The position numbers and the translations under genes are program-made. A stretch of 64,000 nucleotides of DNA from assembly GCA_028386065.3 (NCBI GenBank), contig JAKUCV010006155.1, positions 1 through 64,000 of the forward strand. Reading direction: 5' to 3'. Every line of letters begins with the position of its first letter. Within the stretch, counting starts at the first letter, position 1. Shown in pieces: positions 50,066 to 60,600 of this stretch. Origin of the DNA: Turnera subulata. Lineage: Eukaryota; Streptophyta; Magnoliopsida; Malpighiales; Passifloraceae. Under the pieces are notes generated by a model, which was not told where the DNA came from, did no database searches, and saw only the letters and a program-made list of their open reading frames with translations.

Positions 50066-50599
50066 AAGACATAAACCATGAGTGAAATATGATTTGGTGT
50101 AATGAATTTTAAAGAGTAGCGAAAAATGGAATGAATAGGCTAGTTTGTTACTAGAAATAAATAATGCTAATATCATCAACATCATAAAGGCGTAGCTGTC
50201 GTCCTTAGTATTAAATTCAACCTTGAAAACAAAGCAGTAATATCTTTTGTGTCAAAAAATGATTCACTCATTTTTTAAGCACAGGAATTGACCTATTTGT
50301 TTCCCATCGATCGTTTGGATCAAATGGGACAAAAAGGTTTCGGCACCGTCCAAGTTATATGATTATTTCTTCTACATATAACAATGACAGATTAATCAAA
50401 GGAACTAACTAATTCAAAAGTTTCACCCAAAAAAACGAAAAACTATTGACAAGAAGTTTTAAGAAGCTGATTAAACACACACACTAGTGCGCGTTTGTGC
50501 CACTCTTTTTAACATTGTTTCTAAAATTTCACTAACTCATCCAACCCATTCTTGGCACTCCCAAAAATTCAAAGTTAACTTTATTTAATTTCTATTTCT

Positions 50600-50772
50600 A
50601 CCTGTGGGGTTGGTCCAACTGGTTGTTTAAGTGAGGTCTCAGGTTCGAGTCCTCTTGTATATAGAAAATTCTCATTGGGAGACTCACCCACCATGCCCTG
50701 GTGCGCAACGCAAGTCGGATCCGAATTAGTCGGGATAAAACTCCGGATACCGGATAGAGAACAAAACAAATC
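50600..50772 (+). mobile_element. Au-type SINE with an imperfect target duplication
   Basis: GGTTGGTCCAACTGGTTG (A-box region), GGTTCGAGTCCTC (B box), GGGAGACTCACCCACC, then GTCGGATCCGAATTAGTCGG: the block order of the Au SINE family. Flanks TAATTTCTATTTCT (50586-50599) and TAATTTCCACTTCT (50773-50786) match at 12 of 14, a plausible aged target duplication. Confidence 0.75.
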
Positions 50773-50925
50773 TAATTTCCACTTCTTTTACTTTATTTTC
50801 CTTCATTCAAATTTCCTTGAAATATCTGGTTTCCTTGTTTTAAGTTCGGCTAAAATAAAATATAAATCAAATAAGAATCAACAGAAAACAAATAGCACCA
50901 TATTGTATTTGGCGCAGGTAAGTAA

Positions 50926-50927
<2 letters not shown>

Positions 50928-50972
<45 letters not shown>
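50928..50972. repeat. (TA)n microsatellite, ~22 units
   Basis: Uninterrupted TA dinucleotide run of about 45 bases, likely polymorphic in length. Just after it is a small palindrome CCCGTGG-GTT-CCACGGG (50984-51000). Confidence 0.95.
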
Positions 50973-50975
<3 letters not shown>

Positions 50976-51164
50976 GCTCACTTCCCGTGGGTTCCACGGG
51001 ATTATTTTCCAGCACAAATAAAAAAATAATTAAAATATAGATTGGAGAAATAAAAAATATAAAAAAAGGATGTTTAATTAAGGGTGACAAAATAACTTTA
51101 ATATTATATCACGTATGTAAATAAAAACTAAACAAAAGAAGAATAAGAGAGAATGAGTGAATGA

Positions 51165-51330
51165 TAGAGAAACTGTATGACACACAGACTGTATGTAGAT
51201 CTTGTATAGTGCAAATAGGAGCACAATAAAGAATACACACAGACTATATCTAGACCTTGTGTATTGTGAATAGAAACAAAATAAAAGAGTAGATGAATGA
51301 ATGAATAAAGAAACTATATCACAAATAGAG
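51165..51330. repeat. Imperfect tandem repeat, period about 65-75 bp
   Basis: Two diverged copies of a unit with ACACACAGACT.TAT.TAGA.CTTGTATAGTG.AAATAG...CA.AATAAA, and partial copies on either side (GAATGAGTGAATGATAGAGAAACT and GAATGAATGAATAAAGAAACT). Noncoding. Confidence 0.6.
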
Positions 51331-52192
51331 ACTATTATTTCACATACACAGATAGAGTGTTGTATCTGTATTTAAAGAGAGATGATGGAGAAGAAATTTG
51401 TACATGATAAAAAAATGATAAAAGGTTAGTTTTGAATAACAATATTATCTTATGAGTTGTAAAGTTTATCAAATCTAAAGCTAATACTAATATAATTTTT
51501 ATCAGATAACAATTATAGAGTAAATGACGTATTCTTATCATATATAATTCATAGCTTTTCAGATGATAGTTTAATTCTTATCAACATCTTTTTAATATTG
51601 AATTTTTTTGGATAATTATATATGGCTATATGTCCAAATTTAATTGATTAAAACTACACTTAAAACCCTTCACATGGCAATACATGAAGATCTCTAAATT
51701 CCAACGTCTCAACATCTGGTGAGGGTATCAGCTTTACATATATATAATAGATATTTACAATAAGGCAATAAATATTTTGTGAGAATATAGCTAGCTTGGG
51801 AGAAATTTATTCTTTTCATCTATAAATATAAGAAACATAAGCGTATATGCGTATGTATGCTCTTACAAATTAAACTGGACAAACATTGTGTGGGCCAAAT
51901 ACTATAATTCATTCCAACGTAGGATCATCTAGCAAATTTTTGCGTGGGAAACGAATTGTCCCATTCGGTTTTAAGCAAGTAATTCTTCATTATATGTTTG
52001 CTGCTAAAATCAAAATGTTCTCAAAAAATTGACTTGGGAAATTATTTTGGATATTCTCGCTTTTAAATATGACTTAATTTGCATTAAAAAATAGACAGCA
52101 ATTTTGATTCCAATCGAAGCTATATGTGTGGAATTTCCAAGTAGTTGTCTCATTTTCTACCCAAAAAAAAAGTAGTTGTCTCATATCAACAC

Positions 52193-52200
52193 TATATATA
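52193..52200 (+). promoter_or_regulatory. TATA box candidate of the IDD gene
   Basis: TATATATA about 320 bases before the start codon at 52517. The implied leader is about 290 bases and would carry uORFs at 52287 and 52344. Confidence 0.4.
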
Positions 52201-52516
52201 GAACATAAGGCCAAAGGAGACCAGGTTACAAAGCTACTCCTTAATAGGACTATAGGATTCAATAACTTGCCCTTCCCTGTCCAGGAATGAAGGAGAATTC
52301 TCTGGTTTTTGTCTTCCTCCACTGAGAGCAAAGTCCTGATTTTATGTACACCAAAATACAAGCCCTCTCTTTTAGAGATAACACCAACCAACAAGAGGCA
52401 AAAGCTTGGAAAGAAACAAAGAGTTTGAAAAGAAAAAAGACACTCACAAAAAAAGGACAAAGACGGCCAAACTCAGTAACTTGGTATAATTGTCCCAATC
52501 TTTCTCGCTTTGCAAA

Positions 52517-55500
52517 ATGTCCAATATTACAGGTGATGAAGGGAGCTTCTCTTCAGGAAATACTGGAGAAGAAGTACAGCAGCTTCAAGAGAAGCAACAA
52601 CAGCAGCTGCAAAATCATTTCCCTGGCTCCTCCAACTCGGGACCTTCTGCTACTACTACTGCTACTACTAGCAATGGCACCACCTCCCAGCAACAACAGC
52701 AGCAGCAGCAAGTTAAGAAGAAGAGAAATCTGCCAGGAACTCCAGGCAAAGTCAACTCTCTCATTTATGACGCTTGCATGCTTTTGTTAGAAATTGGCTT
52801 AAATTAGTCAATTGTTAGGGGCAGATAAAAGACACAGTATTTAATTCTGATTGCATCAGGTATAGCTAGTAGCATCAAGATTTTGAGGTTAATAAGAGGT
52901 TGTTGGATGTTGGATGTCTACAGAAACCGGACATTTATCATTGGATTTTGTCATGTTCTATACCTTAAGCCTATATGTATACATATATATTATATTTATA
53001 AATCATGGTGTGGACTTGATCAACAGCTTTATGGAAATTGGATTCTTTTTTAACAAGGCTTCATGATCTTTCTCATCAGGAACCAAAGTTGATTTTATTT
53101 TCTTTTTCTTTTTCTTGGTTTTTTTTGGCGAGGTGGGGTGCTTGAAAAGAGCAGTTGCTACATGATTTGAAGGGTTCAATTATTGCTTTGTAATTACAAT
53201 TATTGCAGAGAACTGTTCCTGCTTGTTGGATGGCACCACTTCTTGCAAGTCTCTCTTTTTGTTTCCACCTTGCATGAGATTAACCTTTTCTTTCACTTTT
53301 ACTATTCCAGTTTCTTCATCTCTTCAAAAAAATGGAAGCAGTTGTCATAAAACTAAACATCTCGTCGCTGATAAATATTCTTTTTCCATGTATCAGATCC
53401 TACTGCAGAAGTTGTTGCTTTATCACCAACAACGCTTATGGCAACGAACAGGTTTGTGTGTGAGATATGCAACAAAGGGTTCCAAAGAGACCAGAACCTG
53501 CAATTGCACAGGAGAGGCCATAACCTTCCGTGGAAGCTCAGGCAAAGAACTAGCACTGAAGTGAAGAAACGGGTCTATATTTGCCCGGAGCCAACCTGTG
53601 TTCACCACAACCCGGCCCGAGCTTTGGGAGATTTAACTGGGATCAAGAAGCATTTTAGCAGGAAACATGGAGAGAAGAAATGGAAATGTGACAAATGCTC
53701 CAAGAAATATGCAGTGCAATCTGATTGGAAAGCTCATCAAAAAACCTGTGGCACGAGGGAATACAAATGTGACTGCGGTACCATCTTTTCCAGGTTAGCA
53801 GAATCGAAGTATAGTTTATATATCTCAATGGAAAGCAAGCAGAGCTTGGTCAAACAAAATAGCAATAATAATAGAATATAAATGAAGATATTGCTAGCTA
53901 ATCCAATATTGTGATCCGTATCTTCTGAACAATATAGTATGGTAATCTCTCAAGCTCTTCCTAATGGTAAGAGTCTCAATTAGCTGCCGCTTGGCAGCCT
54001 CAGGTGCAGGCAATTTTAAAAAAAAAGAAAAAAGAATAAAAAAGAAAGAGTTGTTGTGGAGTGTTGGTTAGAGAGAACAGCCATGGTAAAAATATTGTCC
54101 TTTACTGTCACTTTCCAGCAAAAAGATATGATCGGGAATGGCCGACAGATTGATAAACTTTTTGCATTTTCTTTTTGACACCTTTTGCAATTTGAACATG
54201 CAATTTATATAAAAGATTTTCTTCCCTCTAGATTGCAGACAAAGTTTACTTATCAGCATTCTTTTATATATCCCATTGTAACCTAATGCGACCCCACTGC
54301 TCCCAATCATGCAGAAGGGATAGCTTCATCACCCACAGAGCATTTTGTGACGCTTTAGCAGAAGAAAACAACAAAGTAAACCAAGGACTAATGAGCAACC
54401 CGGGACCAAGTAACTTGCAAAACCAAATCCCCGAACTCATGTCATCAATGCCCTTAAGCAGCACCAACACATCAATTGGAATGTCAGATTTCAACAACTT
54501 TGACCCCAAGAATCCTCTCAAATCCCTCCCGCAAGACCTGGTTCCGGTCCCGTTCAAGCAAATGAACATGTCAGGAGGCATGTTTTCAAGCACCACAGGC
54601 ACTCTCTTTGGGGGTCCAAGAAGCATGTCATCCACCTCTTCCAGCCTCCAGCTCAGTTCCAACACCACATCAGGATTCAATTATCTTCAAGATGGGAAAA
54701 ACGGGTGTCCTATCTCAGGCTCTGCTCACATGTCAGCCACAGCCCTGCTGCAAAAAGCGGCACAGATGGGTGCAACTGCAAGCAACAGCATAAACTCTCC
54801 CATGATGCAAAAGAGCTTTGCAACTAACATGGGTGGCCCCGAACTGATAACTAACACCTCTGTAAGACCACCGTCTTTCGGTGGAATCCATCAGCAGCAG
54901 CAGCAAAACACAGCATCCTCGTACGACCACTTCCCTTCACAGCCTGACCAGACCATGGTCGAAATCAATGGAGGGCCGGCCGCATTCAATACTAGCCAGC
55001 AGCCGCCGCCGCCGCCGCCCCCCATGCAAAAAGGTCCACAGGAAATGTCTTCGTCGTCGCAGCTTTTTGAGACGGCCACTACAGGTAGCTCGGCCATGAA
55101 CGACATGGCAATGTTTGCTAGCTTTGTAATGGGAAACGATCAAAACCCTGCAGGGTTCATGAAGACAACAAACATGGAACATGATCAGGATAGTGGTAGT
55201 TGTTCCGGAGGGCTGAAACATGGAAGAAATATGGCCATGGAGAGGAATGCATCATCAGGGGCTCCGTCTAGGTACGATATTGGGGGCAGGAGTGAAGTTG
55301 TTGGTGATGTAATGACTCTTGATTTTATGGGGATAGGGTCAAGGCCAGCAAACTTACTCGAGCAACAGCAGCACCACCAGCAAAGATTAGGGATGGAAGC
55401 ATTGAACCACCACCAGCAGCAGCAGCAACAGAGAATGCCAATAATGAATCATTTTCATCAACAGCAGCACCTCTCGCTTGGGGAAGCGACCATGGAAAAA

Positions 55501-55518
55501 CCCTTGTGGGATGCCTGA
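52517..55518 (+). CDS. INDETERMINATE-DOMAIN (IDD) C2H2 zinc-finger transcription factor
   Basis: Three exons, 52517-52745, 53397-53793 and 54315-55518, give 609 aa. Exon 1 ends in the KKKRNLPGTP nuclear-signal motif, preceded by a Gln run. Exon 2 carries the ID domain: finger 1 CEICNKGFQRDQNLQLHRRGH, finger 2 CPEPTCVHHNPARALGDLTGIKKHFSRKH, finger 3 CDKCSKKYAVQSDWKAHQKTC, and finger 4 CDCGTIFSRRDSFITHRAFC, completed across the second intron. The C-terminus has the IDD motifs MSATALLQKAAQMG and a TRDFLG-like TLDFMGIG, with Pro, Gln and His-Gln runs. IDD proteins are plant-specific nuclear regulators of development, gibberellin response and metabolism, often acting with GRAS proteins through fingers 3-4. 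Intron 1 (52746-53396) has a GC donor. The ATG at 52517 is the first in frame (the codon at 52490 is TTG). The family call is certain; the subgroup is not assigned. Confidence 0.94.
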
Positions 55519-56220
55519 GTTCGTAGCTATCACCAACTCTGTGTTTTCGGCCATAGATTTTCGTGGGTAAAGAGAGCGGGAAGCCCTCTGTGTTGTGCTG
55601 TACATGCATCATAAGTCAACAGCCTAAAATGGAGCGAACTTGTAGCTGATGTGGGCTAATTCTTCTAGTTTAGCCATGAACTTTGGTGTCTAAAATGGGC
55701 TAAAACGTTTCTGGATATCCACTTACTCGAGGCTTACAATTGAAATACATGTGCTGCTCCAATGCGAAAACTCTTCTTTTTTTTTTTTACCGCTTGTATT
55801 TGTCCTTGTAATACTTGAATAATAAGAAGATTTAGCTTTAACTAGAACCTCCTCTCTTGTTTTTTAGCCCAACCTTTTCCACTCATGTAACTAGCTAGGT
55901 TACACTTATTAAAAACAACCCCGTTTTTCTTTGATAAGAAGTAATTGTTATTATTATTAGAATAGCTGTTTTCTTTTTTTTTTTTTTATTAGTGAGCTGT
56001 TGTCTTTCTTGATCGTAAACTTTTTGTCCTTCAGACTGAGGTTCAAACTGAGGCTATTTGAGTTCTGACTCTCCAACTAAATTATCATTAAAATATTTTT
56101 TATTTTTTAGTTTTACTGGATTTTTATCATTCTGTTTTTTTTTTTTTTTTTTCCGCTAGGGTGGTATTGAGAAGTAAGAAAGAAGTCCATTGGATTTTGT
56201 AAATTGGGTTGGCACCCTAA
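55519..56220. other. IDD 3' UTR and intergenic spacer
   Basis: The 3' UTR probably ends near 55820-55840 (GAATAATAAGAAG as polyadenylation context). After that there are T runs and no gene. Confidence 0.5.
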
Positions 56221-56274
56221 GAGGTAAAACACTGTTTTCTAAATTCTTTCGCTTTCTTTGGGTTCTTAGCAAAA

Positions 56275-56472
56275 TGGGCTAGCAAACGGGCCCGTCAACC
56301 TTCAGAGGGCCATAAGCCTGAAAGGGGTGATAATAACTAACCCAAAGCAGCTCTCGTTTTTACACCACCACAACCAGAAATACTCGAAGGAGATAATAAA
56401 ACCCTAACCCTAAACCTAAGCCTCAACCTCAACCTCAACCTCAACAGGCGCCGTACATTATTTTCTATATAA
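56275..56472 (+). promoter_or_regulatory. Telo-box / TGGGCY promoter of the snoRNA cluster
   Basis: TGGGCT (site II type) at 56275-56280, more GGGCC motifs just after, a double telo-box AAACCCTAACCCTAAACC at 56399-56416, and a TATA box TATATAA at 56466-56472. In plants telo-box plus site II plus TATA is the known promoter signature of snoRNA and ribosome-biogenesis genes. It is placed about 230 bases before the first snoRNA. Confidence 0.75.
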
Positions 56473-56699
56473 CCGTACCGCTTCGCTACCACTCCCACCG
56501 GGATCTCTCTGCCCCTTTCGCAGAATCAGCTGCACGCGCTCCTTCTTTGCTTTCAGTATTCTTTTGGGTCTTCCTCACTGTCAAAGTATCTGTTTTCCCT
56601 ATTTTTTGCGTCCCTCTGTTCTGTTCCCTTCTTACACTTCGTCTGTTATCGCTAGTTTTATGTTTTCCGATGGCGTCGGAAAGGGTCTTTGTTGGTAGG

Positions 56700-56791
56700 G
56701 GAGGAGGCTGTGATGTGTAAAACTACCTATTTTATGATCACTCTTTTGTGATGATTATAAAATCACCAATGGATCCTTCTGAGCCTCCTCC
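56700..56791 (+). ncRNA. Box C/D snoRNA, predicted to guide 18S rRNA 2'-O-methylation
   Basis: A perfect 9-bp terminal stem (GGAGGAGGC at 56700-56708 with GCCTCCTCC at 56783-56791) closes a 92-base unit. Box C GTGATGT (56710-56716), a C'-like GTGATGA (56748-56754) and box D CTGA (56779-56782) are correctly placed next to the stem. The bases before box D, CCAATGGATCCTT, are complementary to 18S rRNA AGGATCCATTGG (just 5' of the 530-loop region), with 12 Watson-Crick pairs plus one G-U. The fifth base upstream of box D pairs with the A in GAGG-A-TCC, so that A is the predicted methylation site, apparently the one served by U62 in humans. No gene name is assigned. Confidence 0.82.
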
Positions 56792-56916
56792 TTTCCCAAC
56801 TCTTTTCTTCTTTTCTCGTTTTCGTTCTGCCAAGTGGTCTTTATTTTTTTAAATTGATTAAATTATGTTGTTTTCTTTTTAAGCGCCATGGTTATGTTAA
56901 TTGAGATACAATGAGC

Positions 56917-57001
56917 GGAGCCAATGATGTGATGATAACCTTGTCGGAAAATACGATGTCGACTTAAAAATTCAGACTACAATTATCTGATCAATGGCTC
57001 C
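56917..57001 (+). ncRNA. Box C/D snoRNA, predicted to guide 25S rRNA 2'-O-methylation
   Basis: A 7-bp stem GGAGCCA (56917-56923) / TGGCTCC (56995-57001) encloses box C (ATGATGT at 56924-56930, or the consensus GTGATGA at 56929-56935) and box D CTGA (56987-56990). The sequence before box D contains CAGACTACAATT, complementary over 12 bases to AATTGTAGTCTG, which I recall as a conserved block in the 5' domain of plant 25S rRNA (AAUUGUAGUCUGGAGA). Counting five bases from box D points to the first U of that block. It lies 125 bases after the first snoRNA in the same orientation, so one precursor transcript is likely. Confidence 0.78.
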
Positions 57002-57628
57002 CTATCTCGGATATCAAAACACCTTTTTCTACTGTAGTAGTGTTTAGATTCTTTGGTCAGGCAATCGATTATTGCGAATTTTCGCTGAAATCTATCTTTC
57101 AGAAGGGGCTGCTCTGTTTTTTGACGTGGGTCTTTTATTTTCACTCGGTCCAGAGACGCGGCCATGTTACTTTGTTGGTATCCTTAGATTTCTCTGGATA
57201 ATCGACGTCGAATGTAATCTTTTAAGGGAAGGGATTTGGCCGGGCTATATATACCCAAACTCCTCCATATATGACAATCTGCTATGGAAACTATAACATA
57301 TGGAAGGGTGCTGTTCCTGTAATGTAGTTGTCTAACGACTCAGATACTGAAACTGGTCTTACTTGGATGACTAAATGAAAATGAAAACCAAAGACATCTC
57401 TCGTATCAAGAATGTCAGCCCTGAATCACTGAATTACACTCTGTTGGAAATTTATGTGATGTGGAGGATTTTTGGGGTTAGAGCTTGCATGTCAGCCCTT
57501 AGGTAACAAGGGTATCCCATTATGCCTGGCCTGGGTGGCAAAAAAGATGGCCAAAAAAAGGTAATAGACCAAAAACATGTACAAGATGGAATTCTATCTT
57601 TGCTTCTCTCATATGTCTTGTATCCACA
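57002..57628. other. Downstream part of the snoRNA transcript and convergent intergenic region
   Basis: No protein gene. An ATGTCAGCCCT string occurs twice (57412-57422, 57490-57500), and short ATGA/CTGA strings are present, but no C box / terminal stem pair convincing enough for a third snoRNA. The MTPC1 gene ends at 57629 on the other strand, so its 3' UTR overlaps this stretch. Confidence 0.45.
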
Positions 57629-60600
57629 TCAATCACAGTCGAACTTCGGGATTGGACGGCCTAATCTTGGATGGAAGCTGACTTGAATCACATCTGGGAT
57701 AGCCTTCACGATTTCCTGCTCTGCTTCTGCTGCTACTTTCATAGCATCCCTATCAAGCAAGCGGAATAGTATCATACTCTGCTAATAGGCAGAACACGTG
57801 CAGCGACTTAGGGTTGAGAGTTGACACTTACCCAATCAACACCTCTGGGGGCAGGGAAACTTCAATTTGGAGCAATGTCTTGCCTCGAGACAGATGGCGT
57901 GTAATCCTCTCCACCGCTACCTCCTGAAAATCCATTATTTTTTCAGAGCGTGCTCATATGCGAAAAATGCAAAAGGCAGATGCATATTTGTTTCAGTCGA
58001 GCAACGACAAATGATACAAATGATGCTATACCGAAGGGATCCTGCTCCACAGTAGGGAGCAGAGCATTTGTGCTCATATTGCAATCACTTACGACCAGTA
58101 CAAATTACCGAGTGTCCATAAAATAGAGAAAATACCTGCAGAAACTCTGATGAGAAAACCTTGGAAACAATTGATTCAATGTCTTTGTCCTCCATATTTC
58201 TATTCTTAGTCTCCCTTTGATCCAACTTTTCTCGTCGGTTCGACATGTCAGGAGGACATTGTAGATATGCGGGATCTGACATTAGAAAAGGATTCGACCA
58301 AGCGGCAGATATTACTAAGTTAATCTTACTCATAACCTCTGGTATTTGTCAAAAGCGAGGAAAATAAGATGAAGGGCCAGAATCAGAAAAGGACAGCTGC
58401 ACAGGCTTATAATTTTCAACACAGCATCAACCTTGTGGAATTCTAAAACAGCTTCGCTGCCCCCAAACAAACGATCAGCCAAATACACCACCACCAATCC
58501 ATTACCAACATACCTATGTGTATAAATACTTCAGCTATTTCTGGGTGGGATTTGTGAATTTCCTGGCGGACATTTTCACCAACTTCATGGGCAGAGCTAA
58601 CGCTGAGAAAGGGGTCAACCTGTAAGTCAGAGGTGGCAACTAGGTCACGCAAGGAGCACATGCCCCCAATTGTTATATGGAAATTTAATATTTCTAGTCA
58701 AACTCAAGGTAACACAGAACATTTAACAACTTGTTATTCAAGTGCACCCACCACAATATGCACATCAAGGTATAGGTATGAACCAGCTCGCCTTCCTCTC
58801 ACGCGATGGCATCCCTGTAAATAATTCCGATTTCTGAGCTAGAATGCCAGGAAGTAGAAACAGCTAAAATACTAGATTAATTTTTCAGCATCCAAGAAGA
58901 AAGTGAAGTTTACATGGTATAAATATGATAAGAACAGGAAACAACAGGCACCTCTGTTGGCTACAAACGGTGATCTAGAACCTTGGGATTGGAAAAAATT
59001 TAGCATGTCACCTCATGCTTGATACTATCTCCCTTCCAGTTTAATCATTCCATTCGTTTGAGACCCAAAACATAACATCAATTTGTAACCTCAGACAGTA
59101 AAAGGGAAAATTATTTTTCACCTCAGTTACTGACTTTATGCATAGTTAATTTGGAAGGAGATAGTACAGAGTGAACGAGTGAAAACTAAATTAATAGAAC
59201 TCAAAAGTTTCGCAGAATAAAAGAAAAAAGAATATTTTCATTAAAAAAAAAATTATGTTACTTGCCTTCACTCCCTCAACTCGTAATATTGTCTGCACTA
59301 TAGGCTGCAACTGATCTGCAGGAATTGCAGCATCTACCAATTCCAAGACACTGTGATTGTTTCGTAACAGCATGTCAAATGAAAAATTCATATAGCCAAA
59401 CATCTCTCAGTGGATGATTAGTACAGCACTAACAGCAGATAAAGGCAGCATACCTCTGATACCCAGTTTCAAGTCCAGCCTTGAATATCATGCCCGATAC
59501 AACAAGTCCAGCAAGTGGATCCAGAAACTTGACACCAACAATAGCACCCCCTAAAGTCATGAAGAAGAAATTCGTGAATGGCCGTTTAATGAAACAGAAC
59601 GTAAAACAGACAATATCAAAATTTGACAGATGTTCAGCATGCTTGTGCATATTCGGCACGACAACCGAGCTATAGCTAACAGTCAGGCATTTCCATGAAA
59701 CTTAAACTAGAAAAAAAGAATATCAATTACTACGGAATATTCATTTAGCAACCGAAAATACACAGAAATTAATTGAAAAAAAAAAACAAAACAGTATGGC
59801 ACAATAAACTTATTGGTTAAAAGTGGGAAACAATAAAAGGCAGACTGGTCCACATGTGTAAAACTTTCATCTCTTTGGGTTCTTATGAAACAGAAACACC
59901 ATCATCATCAACCAAGGGGTAGCACTGGCTGCCCAACCTTGTAAAAAATACTGCCCTTTCACTACGTGACAAGCCTTCAGTGCCTGCTGTAAGCATATCG
60001 TATTTCAATGCTTAATGAGAGAGATACTAGAGGAAACAAATATGGCTAAGTAAACCCTCGGTGATTGGTGATTGAGAATAGTTGGGGATGATCACAAACA
60101 TAACCATTGAATTCAAAACTTGATAAGAGTTATTTCCAACAAATCAAGTGTAAAATATCTGTCAGCACAAATAGCTGTTGATGACAATCAGAATTAAATC
60201 TCAAGTATCCAAAAGTCTCTGCGCAAACTGATCACCCAGGTCCATTCAGAAATGTTCCTATATGACAAATAATTGAGTTGCGAGTTCAAAGAGAGAATTT
60301 GTAACATAGCTACTACCTGTTCAAAATGCCAAAGTCTAAACATTACACCAATCACCAAGTATAACTGCAGAGACTTGGCAGTTACAGATATGTGCTCATA
60401 ACATGCAGGATGCAGTAGCATATTAGCTTCATTTTTTACTTAGAACTGAACAAAATGCTGGATGTATGAACTAAAAGCTCCTTACCAACCCCAATAAGAG
60501 CAACAACAGATGAGATGGCATCTGCACGATGATGCCATGCATTTGCTTTCATAAGCCCACTTCCTTGCTTCTCCCCAGCTCGCTTTGTAATCCAGTAAAG

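Larger units (their letters stand above)
46817..52192. other. Large gene-free region
   Basis: No coding gene on either strand. Contents: 3' UTR of the SANT gene, an LTR-like fragment near 47.36-47.63 kb, two SINEs near 49.9 and 50.6 kb, a TA microsatellite, an imperfect ~70-bp tandem repeat near 51.2 kb, and plain AT-rich DNA elsewhere. Confidence 0.6.

Noticed and set aside
50903..51040. Frames with Ile-Tyr repeats over the TA run
   Set aside because: Pure translation of the microsatellite.
52490..52516. Earlier start for the IDD protein
   Set aside because: The codon at 52490 is TTG; the first ATG in frame is 52517 and gives the expected N-terminus.
57002..57060. Hairpin AACAC...GTGTT, considered as an H/ACA snoRNA half
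   Set aside because: No proper H box (ANANNA) or ACA at the right spacing.
57360..57505. Possible third C/D snoRNA downstream of the cluster
   Set aside because: CTGA strings and a repeated ATGTCAGCCCT are present, but no RTGATGA box with a matching terminal stem and no rRNA-complementary guide that I recognise.
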